Shown here: positions 36,528-48,690 of the stretch, in pieces
How positions within the stretch are numbered: the first letter of the stretch is position 1
Layout of the letters: each line of letters starts with the position of its first letter
DNA from: Membranipora membranacea
Taxonomy: Eukaryota > Bryozoa > Gymnolaemata > Cheilostomatida > Membraniporidae
Direction: 5' to 3'
Assembly: GCA_914767715.1 (NCBI GenBank)
Contig: OU612066.1
Span: 12,157,001 to 12,221,000, forward strand
DNA length: 64,000 bases
Notes under the pieces: generated by a model
What the model was told of the DNA's origin: nothing
Seen by the model: the letters and a program-made list of their open reading frames with translations, nothing else
Database searches by the model: none
Translations under genes and position numbers: made by a program

Positions 36528-36989
36528 TGTTTTTGTCTACCATGTCACGTTCAACGAGGATGTCGCAAATCATTTAGATTTGAGAATGTATAGATTGCAT
36601 AATCCGGCACCGACGCTTAGATTTTTTAAGTCTTTCTTTTAACGATATGCAATAGGTTATAATCCAAAAGAATATCTTAATTGCTCTTGGATTCAATTTA
36701 ATTTATCAGCATTAAAACGTTAGTTAGCACCCATCAATGCGATTTCCTTGAAAATAAAATTAAAAGGAAATCTGACGTCAACATAAAGTTATTCACTATT
36801 TTGTAACACCACAGAGTAAGGATATCCAAATTTAAAAACTAGTCAACATGTGAAACGATCAGGATGTAAGTAAGGAATTAATGATTATAAGCTCATCTGA
36901 GAATGGTTGAGGTTTTCCTTGTTTTTTGTTTCTCTGCGTGTTGATTATGAAAATCAGCTGATAACAAAAATGACAAGTTAGTGGATAAG

Positions 36990-37668
36990 AGATGCCCTAA
37001 TCTGCTGAGTGAATTAGCTTGTGCATCAGTGTCATTCGAGCTCAGTTGTATAATAAAACTTTCTTGTCATCGCTCATATCCTGCTTAAATCATTTTGAAA
37101 TTGACATGACCTAGATGTTGGCACTAATAACTTTTCACAATTTCAATAAAGGATCAGCTTTGAGAAGTTACGGTATGTTGTTTAAATACATACATATATA
37201 TATTTATAAATAATTACATATGTGAAGGAGAAACTTTTTGGCATCATTATTAAAGGTACTTAACATTTAGTTATAGCATTGGAGACTTATTTAGACATAA
37301 TCTAACAGTCTATTTGTGTCTCACTCGAGCCTGTCTGTGATCTTGCCACATAATTATCAATATTATGGTCATGAGGATAATCAAATCAATGAACTAGAGA
37401 GAGGTAGTTCATTGTTCAAATTAATATCAGTCTGTGGATTGATATTGAAAATCGAGCAAACAAAATTAATAAACAAGACAGCTTTAAACTGCGAACTGTG
37501 GGTAACCCTATATAGCCTTATTATATTCGGCTAACTGATTCTGATAAATCATAAAACTTATTCAATTTATCAGTTTGTTTTACAGCAGCTTAGTAGAAAG
37601 GTAAACTATGGTCGCTCATTTATTTTGTTTGGTTATGATATTCAACAATCAATTTAATTTTTGCTACA
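36990..37668. repeat. Segment paralogous to the left flank of the Polinton
   Basis: Aligns with 51160-51722 almost throughout, up to ttcaacaatcaatttaattt and ttgcta. It continues without interruption after 37668, whereas the other copy is cut by the Polinton. Confidence 0.75.
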
Positions 37669-37680
37669 TGTCTTTGAAGG

Positions 37681-37956
37681 ATTCACAGCGCACCATTTCT
37701 TTCAACTGTCCGGAAGTAGTAATTTTGCTACTAGGGCAGGAACATTGCAGTGCTGCTCAACACGGCAAAAATATAGGCTCCTAATGTAAGGTTGGCTGGT
37801 ACTGATGATTTTCAGTTATCAGTCCAAACACTAACATGAGAGCTTTTGACCTGAAAGTGAAACAATCAATTGCTAACACAAACCCCATAATAGCAATCAA
37901 ACTCTACACAAAATATCAGTCTTGCAAGGGAATAAACTCTACCTGGCTGGCTTGGC
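37681..37956 (-). pseudogene. Pseudogene of the subfamily B peptide family
   Basis: Exon 2 (37850-37681) keeps the splice acceptor and the start of the signal peptide. It is about 80-90 bases shorter than intact members and its frame is broken. The exon 1 position (37956-37943) keeps a gtagag donor but lacks the ATG. Its position and orientation between B2 and B3 fit a dead cluster member. Confidence 0.65.
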
Positions 37957-39290
37957 TTTAGTAAATTTTCTCTAAACAAAATGCATCTTTTCCCTATGAC
38001 TGCCAATTTCCTCAGCTCAAAAATGTATTACTATATTTTGTCTACTGTGTCATGTTCAACAAGGAAAAACCATCTCATATAGATTTGATGATGAAAGGGT
38101 TACAAAGCCAAGGCTGGTACCAACGCGTTGGTATCATATTTCCTCCAGCGGTATATCATAATATGTGATCATCATAAAATAGATTGTTTTATGTTATAGC
38201 CATGTAGAATTTAGTTGTAAATAGAAACAAAAGAATAATTTTACAGAATTAATTTTACAAAGGAGATTGGTGTTTTATTTAAATTTAATTGAAATTCCAT
38301 AATAAACACATTTCAGTCAGCGCCTATCACTGCGATTTCCTCGTTAATACGCAACTTCTTATGAAAGGATATTTGACGTCACAATAAAACATATTCAACG
38401 CTTTTTACAAAAATCACTTTTATATGTTATCAGGGGTGGTGTGATAGGCCAAACAGAGTGCGGTCATGTTATCGTGTATACCTGAAAATTTGGATAAGAG
38501 ACAAATTGGTTATCGCACATGTGTCTAACAGCACTACTGAACCTGACTTTTTCTGAACTGTTCTATAGCCAACAAAGAATACAGAGTGAACAGCTGTTCA
38601 GGCAATATTCATACTCATTAACTACGGTCATTACTGCAAACTCAAAGCACCAGGCTTTAAAAACCATAATTGAAGACTAATCAAGACCAAATCCAGAAGT
38701 TACTTTTGATATGATAATAACATGAAAAGTTTTCTTCACGGAGATAAAAATACACCTAAACCAGAGTTATTTTACCTCACTCTGAAGGAATATGTAGAAG
38801 GGTAAATTAGTTTGGATTTCAACTACAATCATAAATCTTTAGTTGTGTATTGCAAAACAAAATTAGAACAGCCGATCACATAGACTCAGGTCCATAGGTT
38901 CAGTCCTCAGGCTGGAGAGTCGGTTGTACAATTGTTGAGGCTAGGCCTGAGAGAGAGAGAGGGTATTAATTAACTAAGCTTAGAGGATCAAACAACAAGG
39001 GGCTGATATCATGCCTTACATCTCTTGGTTGTTTCCATTATTCCATCGACGAAAATACAGTAAACTTGACTTTCTTTGCATCATATCAAACATTTAGGTG
39101 TGACAATAAAGATATAAATAATTATTTATCAGTTTATGGGTGTGACAGTTTTGAATGCTAAGGAGTATGTTAAGTCTATGACTCTTCCCAACACACATTT
39201 TCAACCAACATGTATATAATCAAACAATTGTTAAATTTGCAATGTATCATTTTATTTGGAACCAATGTTAAAGCAAAAAATCAGCAGCTA
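37957..39290. other. Upstream flank of the pseudogene and intergenic sequence
   Basis: 37860-38760 is the paralogue of 33790-34700. At 38880-38975 a ggttcagtcctc B-box-like motif and a (GA)n run suggest a weak SINE relic. No gene is supported. Confidence 0.4.
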
Positions 39291-39360
39291 GACAGAAAGA
39301 TAAACTCGTAATTCACTCATATAGCTTGACAATGAGCGTTAACAATCGTTGTTATTGTTT

Positions 39361-40203
39361 TTAATACTCTCTGCACTGTCCGTAGCCGTTACATCTCGCC
39401 CAGCATTTTCCTCCAACTGTCCAGAAGTATACTTTGCTTGTTGGGCAGAAGCATTCCAGTGCAGCGCAGCAATTAGAAGGCCCAATCACCCCATCAGCGT
39501 AAAACTTGTAGGGTCGAGGGCAATACGTAGGAGCCGGCAGCCATGATGCAGATGATTGGCTGAAACTGATGATATTCAGCAGCGCAATCAGTCCAAACAC
39601 GAGCGTAAGAGTTTTTGACCTACAAGTGGAACAATCAAGTCATATGATATTTTTACAACACATGATAAGCAGAGTATCAAAATTTCGAAATAGTGCTCTG
39701 TTATAAAATTATCTATTGAAGTCATTATACCCAAATGTCAAATACTGCAATAAATTTCCCAGCACAGTTTGAGATTTGAAATTTAAATTCAAATGAGGAA
39801 AGTTTTTAAAACAATGCTTTGCTGCCAAAATATTATGCAGTTAGGTGTTGTAAGGTTGAAGGGGGCACTAAAATCTTTGATAAAATTCAGGTGGTCTTCA
39901 AGGGGTCTTATCAGAAGCCACAATCTTGAGCACAAGTTCTAAAATATTGGCTACAAATAATGTGCCTCTGATTGTAGGCAGGTCATAGTATGCCTGCGAC
40001 TAAAAAATCCAAGTTATAAATTGACATCAGCGGGATTGCAAGCTTTGACCCCCTACAACTGAGTGTTAAAAGCCAAGCGCTGTAACCAACTGAGCCACCA
40101 GCTAACTCAGTGCGACTGTATCCTGATACAACAAGTTCCTAAACTCCATAAAATATTAGTTTGTTGAGGTAAAAGATTTTAAACTGTACCTGGAAGATAG
40201 CAT
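39361..40203 (-). CDS. Secreted cysteine-rich peptide B3 (8-Cys subfamily)
   Basis: Exon 1 is 40203-40190 and exon 2 is 39619-39361 on the minus strand, 90 aa. The mini-exon is identical to that of B2. Exon 2 encodes a signal peptide and a mature peptide with eight Cys (C-x16-CC-x4-C-x-C-x13-C-x3-C-x5-C), ending QCREY. Gene and flanks (39290-40240) are a recent duplicate of B2 (35690-36480). A TATA-like atataaat lies about 70 bases upstream (minus strand, near 40275). A SINE-like insertion near 40.0-40.1 kb lies in the intron. Confidence 0.83.
39960..40130 (-). repeat. tRNA-derived SINE-like sequence in the B3 intron
   Basis: The minus strand shows a good A-box-like stretch (ggctcagttggtta) followed at tRNA distance by a degenerate B box (ggtcaaagcttgcaatccc). 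The body matches fragments near 36.25 and 48.3 kb (the taggcaggtc block). Confidence 0.5.
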
Positions 40204-41794
40204 AGTTTCGGTTAATCTGCTTACAGCAAGTCTGTCCGCTCTTAATGATTGACCAAATCTTCAGATCAACATATTTATATTTTTCTTGTTAACCATGTCA
40301 CGTCCAACAACGATATAGCGAATTGTTTTGATTCGAGGATGTATAGATTGCATAATCTTGGGCTGATGCCAAAATTTTGTAATCTGATATCTTTCAGTGA
40401 TATATAATAATTGATAATCCAAAAAAGTAATTATTTTTTTTGATTCAATTTGATTAATTGTCATATAAGTGCCAGTTAGAACCTGTCACTGGGACTTCCT
40501 TGTGAATACACAGTCTCCATGTAAAAGGAAATTTGACATCAACATAAAATTATTTTTCTAGCCCACGATATATCACTGCAACTTCAAATAAACTAATTGT
40601 TAAATTTGGATTGTTTCTGTATCTTTATACGGTATTTTAAATAATAAAAACATTTTTTGCAAACAGGTCAAATGTCTCTCTCAGGGGTAGAAAACACTCT
40701 TGTAAATGTGTATTTAGGTGACAAGCTACTAATCATGTTACTTGACAGATTATAATGAGGGAATATGAATTGGTAGCCATAAGTTGCAAAGCCTGTATTG
40801 GAGTTGATTTGATTTGTTTCCTTCCCAATGTCTTGCAGTCACTGGAGGATGAAAGACCTTAGACAGGAACAGAATGTGATGGAAGTCATTTATATAAAAG
40901 GAAATGATTGAAGATTATTTTGTATGTCCTTTTGAAAAGATCTGCTAAACTGTTGTGTCAAGCTTGGGTGAAAATACATGCATTTGTACATACTTCTCAT
41001 GTCCAAATTATTATTGGAAAACAATACTACTCAAGCTTGGAACAAGGAGTAACAGGGGAGAGGAGAAATAACTCCCAATTTCTTATATCAATATAATGGC
41101 ATTGTCAATATACGATGGTAACCTCGGCCACAATGGCCACCATTTTGGAAAACAATTTTTCTAAATCTTGTCAGGATGTACACTCACATGCTTGCAAATT
41201 ATGTCAATTATGATTTTACAGCTGTATGGTATTAATGTTCAATAAAATATTGTGAATATAGTCAACCTAAAGCTCTCATATTCACACAATTGAATAAAGA
41301 AGTAGAGATCCTCAGAATGTTGACTGAGAAAAAATACAAGTTATTGTCAAAAATATGCTTAACAGCACTCACTTCCACGTAAAAGTGTTGTTTTCAGTCA
41401 ATATCAGCATCCCCTCTCTAAAAAATCATGTTTGAGCACCCCCAGAGTCATATTCACTGAGATATCATAAAGAATGGTCACAAAATCATCAGCAATTTTC
41501 GTCGATAGGCACCCTGCTAGCCTTACTACAGCTGAACATGTAGCCACTCACTATGTAGCCCTTTCAACAAACTGTTAAAGTTTACACAGAGGACATGTCT
41601 CTATCCCCTCAATCAAATTATATTAGCTTCAGAAACTAGCTATGTCAGGCAGGTCAGGGCAAAACTTCAGATTTGGCCAATAGAGTGGGTAGCAGATAAC
41701 TTACTCCTATTGGCTGATGCAATATACTACGTCATACTATGTCATACTCGTTGTTTAAGTATTGTATTAAACCAACCGGAAATCATCTAGTCCA

Positions 41795-41905
41795 GATAGG
41801 CAATCAGTAAGCGCAATCAGTAAGTGCGCTGCAAGAAGATCCCGACTGCCCGGGTTTGACTCCCACTTGGGTCTCAATTTTAATTTCATCAGTTTCATCG
41901 GAGGC
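41795..41905 (+). repeat. tRNA-derived SINE-like sequence
   Basis: caatcagtaagtgcgct resembles an A-box region and gggtttgactccc a B box at tRNA-like spacing. A short duplicated caatcagtaagcg precedes it. No functional tRNA fold is claimed. Confidence 0.4.
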
Positions 41906-42429
41906 GAGGCAACCATAGTCTACAAATATTAATAAGCTATCTCTCCTTCGCTATTACTCCTTGCTTGGAGCATCAAAGATATCAATACCCACTGACTAAT
42001 GAATTTTATATAGTCAGGCAGTAAATACTGCTGTACAAGTGTTGAACAGTGAAAATATTTAAAGCTCTCCCTTTAGAAACCAATGATACTACTAGGATTG
42101 CTCTTATGGTCAGGTACGATAAAGTAGTGGTATTGAGTTGACTGTGATCTACAAGCCAAATAAACTGGACTGGAACCTTACCTTTGATCCTCCCTAAGTG
42201 TCAAATACCAGTGTTCAATTTTCAACATTTCACCGAATTAAGCTCTGTCAGTCAGAGTTGTCTTGGTATGCTAAGAGAGGAGATAAGTCTATCATACAGT
42301 CCTCAATCTTGTAGCAATCTATACATATTTACTCATTGTGATTATCAGGCAAACTAAAGCATGAAATGCCGTAGTATTCACAATCGTAAGACCATTTTGA
42401 CAAGAATCACAATATTTTAAGACAAATTT

Positions 42430-42566
42430 GCTAGCAGATATGTAGTATAGTACATAGCATAGAACGTAGAGTAGAATGTAGCGTAGTACTTAGTGTAGTA
42501 CATAGCGTAGTACGTTGCTTAGTACGTAGCGTAGTTCATAGCGTGGTACGTAGTGTAGAACGTTGC
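42430..42566. repeat. Degenerate minisatellite of tagcgtagtac units
   Basis: About a dozen diverged copies of a 10-11-bp unit (tagcgtagtac, tagtgtagtac, tagcatagaac and similar). Confidence 0.8.
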
Positions 42567-43522
42567 TGTCAAAATAATTTTGTGATACAAGGCTCAAGAA
42601 GGCCTTGGATGGAAACATATAGTATTCTACCACCAGGACAAATTAAGTTGATGGTATCACCTTTTGGTAATATTCTAGAGTTCGAGGTCTAATCTAGAGA
42701 ACTGATCTTCAGCTCATAATCGGCTATGGCCCAGTTTCAACCAATTTCCACTGAAAAAGGTACTTCAAAGTTTTATTTTTTCCCCGGTAATGATTTTGCA
42801 CATTCCAGTATTATTTTTCCGCTATATTGAATATAGTTTGTTCTCCTCCCAATATTGAGTGAAAATAAGTTCGCAATGGGCCACAGGCTATTTTTGAGCC
42901 ATAGATAGGTCGACTGAGAACCCCAGAAAGATATTGAAAGCCTAATTCTTTCATAGTCACTTTAAAGTGTCCTCTCTCCTAATTAAAACCAAGTATTTTG
43001 CTTCAGTGATATTACACAACACACAACACACAAACTATTACTCCATAAAGATTATTGTCAGAATTTTTCCTCTTTATCAGATGTCCAGGCTTCCCCATGC
43101 TGAAACTTTTTTGTTTAATTGTGGAAAAAAGGAGAAAAAATATTCCTAATTCGACCATTGCATCAAAAAAGACTTTACAGTTTGCTTAATTTAAGATAAT
43201 CGACATCATCGACATATAAGTTGACACATTCTGCTGGTTTTGTGGAAAGTCCAGCAAGCAGAAGTAATAAACCAAATACCTTTAGTAAAACTGCAAAATG
43301 TGTGCAACTTCAGTCTTGTCATATTTGGCTGTCTGATTCTCGCCAACACACGTTCAACCAACAATGTAACAATGCAATCATACAAGTTGGAAACTTTTAT
43401 ATGGTAGCAAATATTCAAGCAAACATTCCGAAAGATGAATCATAGCCCTTAACAAAAGTGTGTATTTCAACTCAAACTTATATTACTTGAAGATGATTAT
43501 AAACAATCATTTTAGCCGATAT

Positions 43523-44580
43523 TTATATTGCTTCACAGGATCCAAAGAAGTCACATCGTGCCCAGCATTTCCCTCCAGCTGTCCAGGAGTAAACTTTGCT
43601 TGTCGGACAGAAACAACTCAGTGCTAAGCAACATGTCGTATTAGGCTCCTCCCCAGTAGCATAAAACTTGTAAGGTGAAGGACAATACTTAGAGTCTGTT
43701 GCATAAGTTCTGTTGAAACTTATGATATTCAAAAGTGTTATCATTCCAAACACCAAAAGAAGAGCTTTTGACCTGAAAATGGAACAATCAAGTCTTTTTT
43801 TGCAAGTTTCAATATACACCAAGGTTTTTCCATCTATTGTACAAGCATGAACCATAGTTTGCATTGAAAGTAAGCAATAACCACTTAACCTTTCAGTATA
43901 TCAAATTATGAAATAGCCCTTCGTTAGAGGATTCACTGAAGGGGAAATTAATCCTAAATAACACCTGTCAACCCCATGAAAGCTTTTCGGACATTATAAA
44001 GGTTTCAATGCCTTATGTAGATCATAACAAGTTACTCAGTAAAGGATTTAGTCTTGAAATTTAAACGAGAAACAGTTTCACCTGAAAATAGAAATCTGCC
44101 AAAAGGTTATACAGCAACTCGTAGCTAGTACACATCCAATAATCTGATAAAGCACCTTCCACATCGGAGAATATAGACTTACTCGAGTCGATATTCAAAA
44201 TCCAGTCCCACAATGCAACGTTAACATGGAAATCCCAGGAAGATCCAGTCTATCTAAAGTTAGCCTGAACCTATTCTAAATATTGAACATCAAACTGCAT
44301 TGTCTGATACATTTCACCTAGACCAAGCATAACCCAGTTTGCCTGCATTTGGAGTTGCCCCTTTGAGCTGCATGACAACTCCTACAGACTCTATGAAAGG
44401 TTATTGATGCCGTTTCCCTGCAACTCACAAGTTTAATTTGATCATCTGAATACGGGTAAAATGGTTCATCAAGCACTAGAACAAATTCTAAAAGAGACTA
44501 AATGCCAAAATAGACCAGCTTAGTACCTGGTAGAGGGCACCTGTACTGTACTGTACTGTACTGTACCTGGTAGAGGGCAT
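43523..44580 (-). CDS. Secreted cysteine-rich peptide B4 (8-Cys subfamily)
   Basis: Exon 1 is 44580-44567 and exon 2 is 43772-43523 on the minus strand, 87 aa. The signal peptide is followed by a mature peptide with eight Cys and the TAGGKCWARC block. It is closest to B5. A longer frame running into the intron (to 43864) is not supported by the family pattern. Just inside the intron, a second copy of the exon 1-donor segment lies at 44523-44540 with GTG in place of ATG, separated by a (CTGTA)n run. Confidence 0.83.
44540..44566. repeat. (CTGTA)n microsatellite at the exon 1 donor of B4
   Basis: Four to five ctgta units sit between two copies of tacctggtagagggca. They extend the splice-donor gtacag of B4. 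Confidence 0.8.
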
Positions 44581-44879
44581 GGTTCTGGTGAATGTGCTCT
44601 GAGCAAATATATTTGCTCCTCATGATTGGCTATTCCTTCAGCTAAACCTTTTGTATTGAATTTCATGCTTGTGTCAGTCAACAAAGACATATACATAGAT
44701 TCTAGGATGTATAGATTGCTAAACTCGGTGCTGATGCCACAGTGTTATCACATTTCCTTTAACGATATTTTTTAATATGTGGCCATCCCAAAGGAAAAGG
44801 ATGCTATGTCAAAGACATCAGAATTAAATTGAAAATCGAAATAAAAGAAGAAGCTTATGAAACTTATTACATCAGCTCT

Positions 44880-45900
44880 ATTCAAATTTATTACTGATTC
44901 ATAATTGAAGTTTCAGTTACTGCATGGCATTGCGGTTTCCCTGTAAACAACACAGATCCTTGTTGAATATACATTAGAATATCACAACATGTAAATGTCA
45001 CCATGATATATTTTTAAAACTTTTTAGTGCTGTATTGGCGATCATGTCCAATAGTTATTTAACAGTGCAAACCTCCTAAATTTTGATGCTGAGTAGCAGT
45101 GACCTCTGAAATTTAATTTTTGGGCAAAAAGGGCTGTTAAGAAATTGGCCCCTCGATACCTTACTTTGAGGCATTTGATTAGTGTATGCTTTCACCGTAT
45201 ACAGGAGACTTTGCACTGACTGGAGGAGTGACATCTTAGTAAAACTGCATATTTTTAGGCCTAACATCTCTGAGGCTTAAAATAGCAATAGGGTCATTTC
45301 TGACCTCTCATGCAATGCGACCTTGATCATGCAGGAGCGAAAGTATTATACCATTTTGGTCTTGTACTGTCACTTCCACAACAATTTCACCAGCTTCCAG
45401 ATCCTGGTTGCCACAACTGTAACAAATAATAACCCAGATCTTCCAGACATTTTTTTGGACATTTTTATCACGCCAAAACTCTGAAATTCAGAAAGCTGTC
45501 ATTAAAATTTGTTGTTAACATGATGAACAGCAGGAGATAATCTAACAATTTTGACGGAAGCGATTATTGATTATGGCTTTACATCTTGAGGTATTTAGAT
45601 TTATGTGGCTAAACTTTTAGTACAAAACATGCACTCCTCACACTCCAAAAAAACTGAAAACAGGTTTAACAACATGTTATCCACACCAGCTGCCATTAAA
45701 CAAGAAAATGTTTCCAAGATTTCGATCGAGGCATTTGATGATAAATTCAATAGAAGAGAAGTTATGAGCATAAACATTTCTCCCTCAATGCTCAATAATC
45801 ACCCAAAATAGGTGATCCGTTTTGGTCACAATGTGCTTTGCATGTAATACTGCTTAGACTATCATCAATATTTTGCATAACATAATTTACTGCCCATATG
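44880..45900. repeat. Segmental duplication upstream of B4
   Basis: Aligns in direct orientation with 49410-50700 (shared cacagatccttgttgaatat and attttggtcttgtactgtca blocks). No gene is supported in either copy. Confidence 0.7.
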
Positions 45901-47370
45901 TTTTTAATGTATTTCAGTAAATGTCCAATTATTCAAATTTAAAACATGCGGTTCAAAAAAATTGCAATATGAAAGGTTTACTACCGGCGTGTCAGTGGGA
46001 ATTTTTGAAACAGAACAAGTGGTACCTGAGAAACTGAAAAGGCTCGCATATAAAATTTGGATTCTTTCTGAGTTATGTATTCTTTTATAAAATATAAACA
46101 TCTATATCCTCTGAAACCTTGGGCAAACAAAAAGTTTCTCTCAGTTCTTTATAATATCCCGAAAATGACAAAACGCTCCCTAAACTTTTCCGTCAAAGGT
46201 CTGGTATATATGTAAGCCTAGATAAGGTAATATATCGAGCTTCTCACATAAATTGCAAGCAACTTATATGGACTGCTCTGTTAAAACGAAGCTAGCAAGC
46301 TTGATGAGGTGTTGCAACTCTTCACTCAAACATCTGGAGACCATCATTTCTAAAATTTCAGACTCTCTAGCTCATTATGATGATTTAACTTTCTGACAGA
46401 TATTGTCTCAGAATATTAGTCGCATATGATGAGTAAATATTAGCTAGAGTTTAGCTTAACCAATTAGGGAGTGACTTAATATTGGCTAGCAATAAAATCT
46501 AGCTAGCTGAGACAGTGGGTTACATAAAGTAACAAGGGTGAGTGAATGATAAATTTAACTAGTATGCATGAAAAATTAAAATCTTGGTACTATCTACCGA
46601 CCCTCACTGTCTCAATGTATATATTTTTGTCATGTTTCTGATGGATGAAATGACATGAGTAGGATCTGATGTCGAACTTTGATCTGTGTCAACTGTCAAC
46701 AAGCGTGTCTAATTATAGATTGGGAACATATAATCTGATCACCGATCAGGTCCTGCTCCTATAAGCTGTTCTTACACACTGACAATAAGTTGAAGTACCA
46801 AAAGTCTGCCCGGTTAGTGTAGATGAAAAGCTGCACATACCGTTTGATTCACGTCACATCTTATGTCTCCCTTAGCTTTACTTGTCATTATGTCGTCTCC
46901 TTCATTTTACATTGAATAGCCGAATGAGCCTTTAATTTGGTGAGAAAATCAGCTGTCCAAAAAGGGTATTTTTTTAACACCTTTATTTGCAGTCTATCTC
47001 TTTTTAATATTGGAATGTTTCCCAAATATTGCCCAAAAAAGATGATATTTCGACTTGAGAGGTATGATATAGTTATGTTCTGTCAAATGTCATTTTAAAA
47101 GGAAATTGTGTCTTTACAAGACAAACTGCTGTGGCAGGCACTGATTGACACTTTCATTCTCAAGTTTCAATTAAATTTAATTAAAAAAAGCTTTTTCTCA
47201 GTTTCTATTTTTGATTTTATTCTGGATGATGTAACATCCTTTTTATAGGTTGATCACATTCTGTATTCTGTTGGCGGAGATATTACTACATCGATGGCAT
47301 CAGCACTGAATTTTGCAATCTACACATCCTCGAATCTACATGTTTTATGTTGAGTGTCATAATCGTCAAA
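45901..47370. other. Intergenic; right part duplicated
   Basis: No gene is seen. 47100-47430, ending in the B5 promoter, aligns with 50850-51150. Confidence 0.4.
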
Positions 47371-47373
47371 AAA

Positions 47374-47384
47374 GTATAAAATGT
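47374..47384 (+). promoter_or_regulatory. TATA box of B5
   Basis: agtataaaatg lies about 75 bases before the B5 start, within the promoter block shared with B1. Confidence 0.6.
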
Positions 47385-47449
47385 TGAACAGAAGGAATAG
47401 TCAATCATTCGGAGCAGATAAATTTGTTAAGAGCACATACACCAGAACC

Positions 47450-48690
47450 ATGCCATCTAGCAGGTACAGTTGAACAGTTTCCACTTTGTTTACTAGACTA
47501 ATATTCTGTGTAGAGTTGGATTGATTTCTGTGTTTCTTGATTATTTGGTCTATTATGACTGTAGAGTCTTTTTGAAATCGTTCTAGCTGAGATGTGATGT
47601 GTAGCTCAGGTTGACCTTTTTGCTAGCATTCCTGTTGATCCCATGTTAGATACCGGCAAATGGCATCAATAACTTTTACCTATTCTGTAGCAGTTGTCAT
47701 GCGGCTCAAAGAGGCAACAGTCAATGCAATCAAACTGGGTTATATTTTATCTATGGGATGTGAAACTGACAATGCAGTTTGAATTTGTGGAAAAATCTTC
47801 AGGTTGAAGTTGCATTATAGGACTCATGGGACAGCCTTTTATCTGGTTTTCATGGTTATTAGATCAATAGACCATAGGGATGTATAGTTTGGATGGAAAA
47901 CATTCAATAATATGATTGTATATTGACAATAAAAGTTCATTATATAGTTGGAAATGCAATTTGAAATTCAAATTAAGATCAGGTTAGCATGCGTCCATCC
48001 TGGGATTTATGTTTGACTAATTAGGATCGACTTGAGTAAGAATAGTTCTCAATGTCAGCAGTGCCTTATCATCTTCTTAGGTGTGATTATCAACCCAAAA
48101 CAAGCTTATGTATCCCTGTATAACCTTTTGGCCGACTTTTGTCGTTGCATATTTGTATGAACATAAGTTGGTTGCAGTAAACTTTGGCGTATAGTGCAAT
48201 TAATAAAACATATAATGGTTAAAAAATGGTTAAAATCGCAAGGTTCCATCACTCACCACATCCAGGAGAATGGGTGGCAAGATAGGGGGTTGCCTTAAGT
48301 TTCTAGGCAGGTCGGAGCACACCTGGGGGTCAAACAATCCCCGGTGGTCAGTTGACTGCAATGGGACTCGATGTGATAATGATGATTATGATGATAATGA
48401 TGTGATAATCATTATAATAGTTTGACTGTTTCATTTACAGGTCAAAAGCTCTCATGTTGGTGTTAGGAGTGATAACACTTCTGAATATGATAAGTTCCAA
48501 CCAAACCTCTGCCACAGACTCTTCGTATTGTCCTTCACCTTACACGTTTTACGCTGATGGGGAGGAGCCTAATACAATATGTTGTGCAGCACTGAGCTGT
48601 TTCTGCCCAGAGAGCAAAGTTTACTCCTGGACAGCTGGAGGGAAATGCTGGGCACAATGTGACTCCTTTGGATTGTGCAAAGAAATATAA
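47450..48690 (+). CDS. Secreted cysteine-rich peptide B5 (8-Cys subfamily)
   Basis: Exons 47450-47463 and 48441-48690 (phase 2, donor gtacag, acceptor tttacag) encode 87 aa. The mini-exon gives MPSS plus two bases. The signal peptide ends near the Asn-Gln-Thr-Ser-Ala stretch. The mature peptide has eight Cys and the TAGGKCWAQC block and is acidic relative to B1. It is the only plus-strand subfamily B gene in the right half and is the sister of B4, so an inversion or inverted duplication separates them. Confidence 0.83.

Larger units (their letters stand above)
40204..43522. other. Intergenic region with SINE and minisatellite
   Basis: No gene is supported. It contains a SINE-like unit at 41795-41905 and a minisatellite at 42430-42566. 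Confidence 0.4.

Noticed and set aside
39960-40130. Possible tRNA gene on the minus strand
   Set aside because: The A-box is good but the B box is degenerate and no acceptor stem closes; SINE-like.
42430-42566. Possible CRISPR-like array
   Set aside because: Units are 10-11 bp, contiguous and diverged, with no spacers; a minisatellite in a eukaryotic genome.
43773-43864. Longer N-terminus of B4
   Set aside because: Intronic read-through upstream of the acceptor; the mini-exon at 44567-44580 matches the family.
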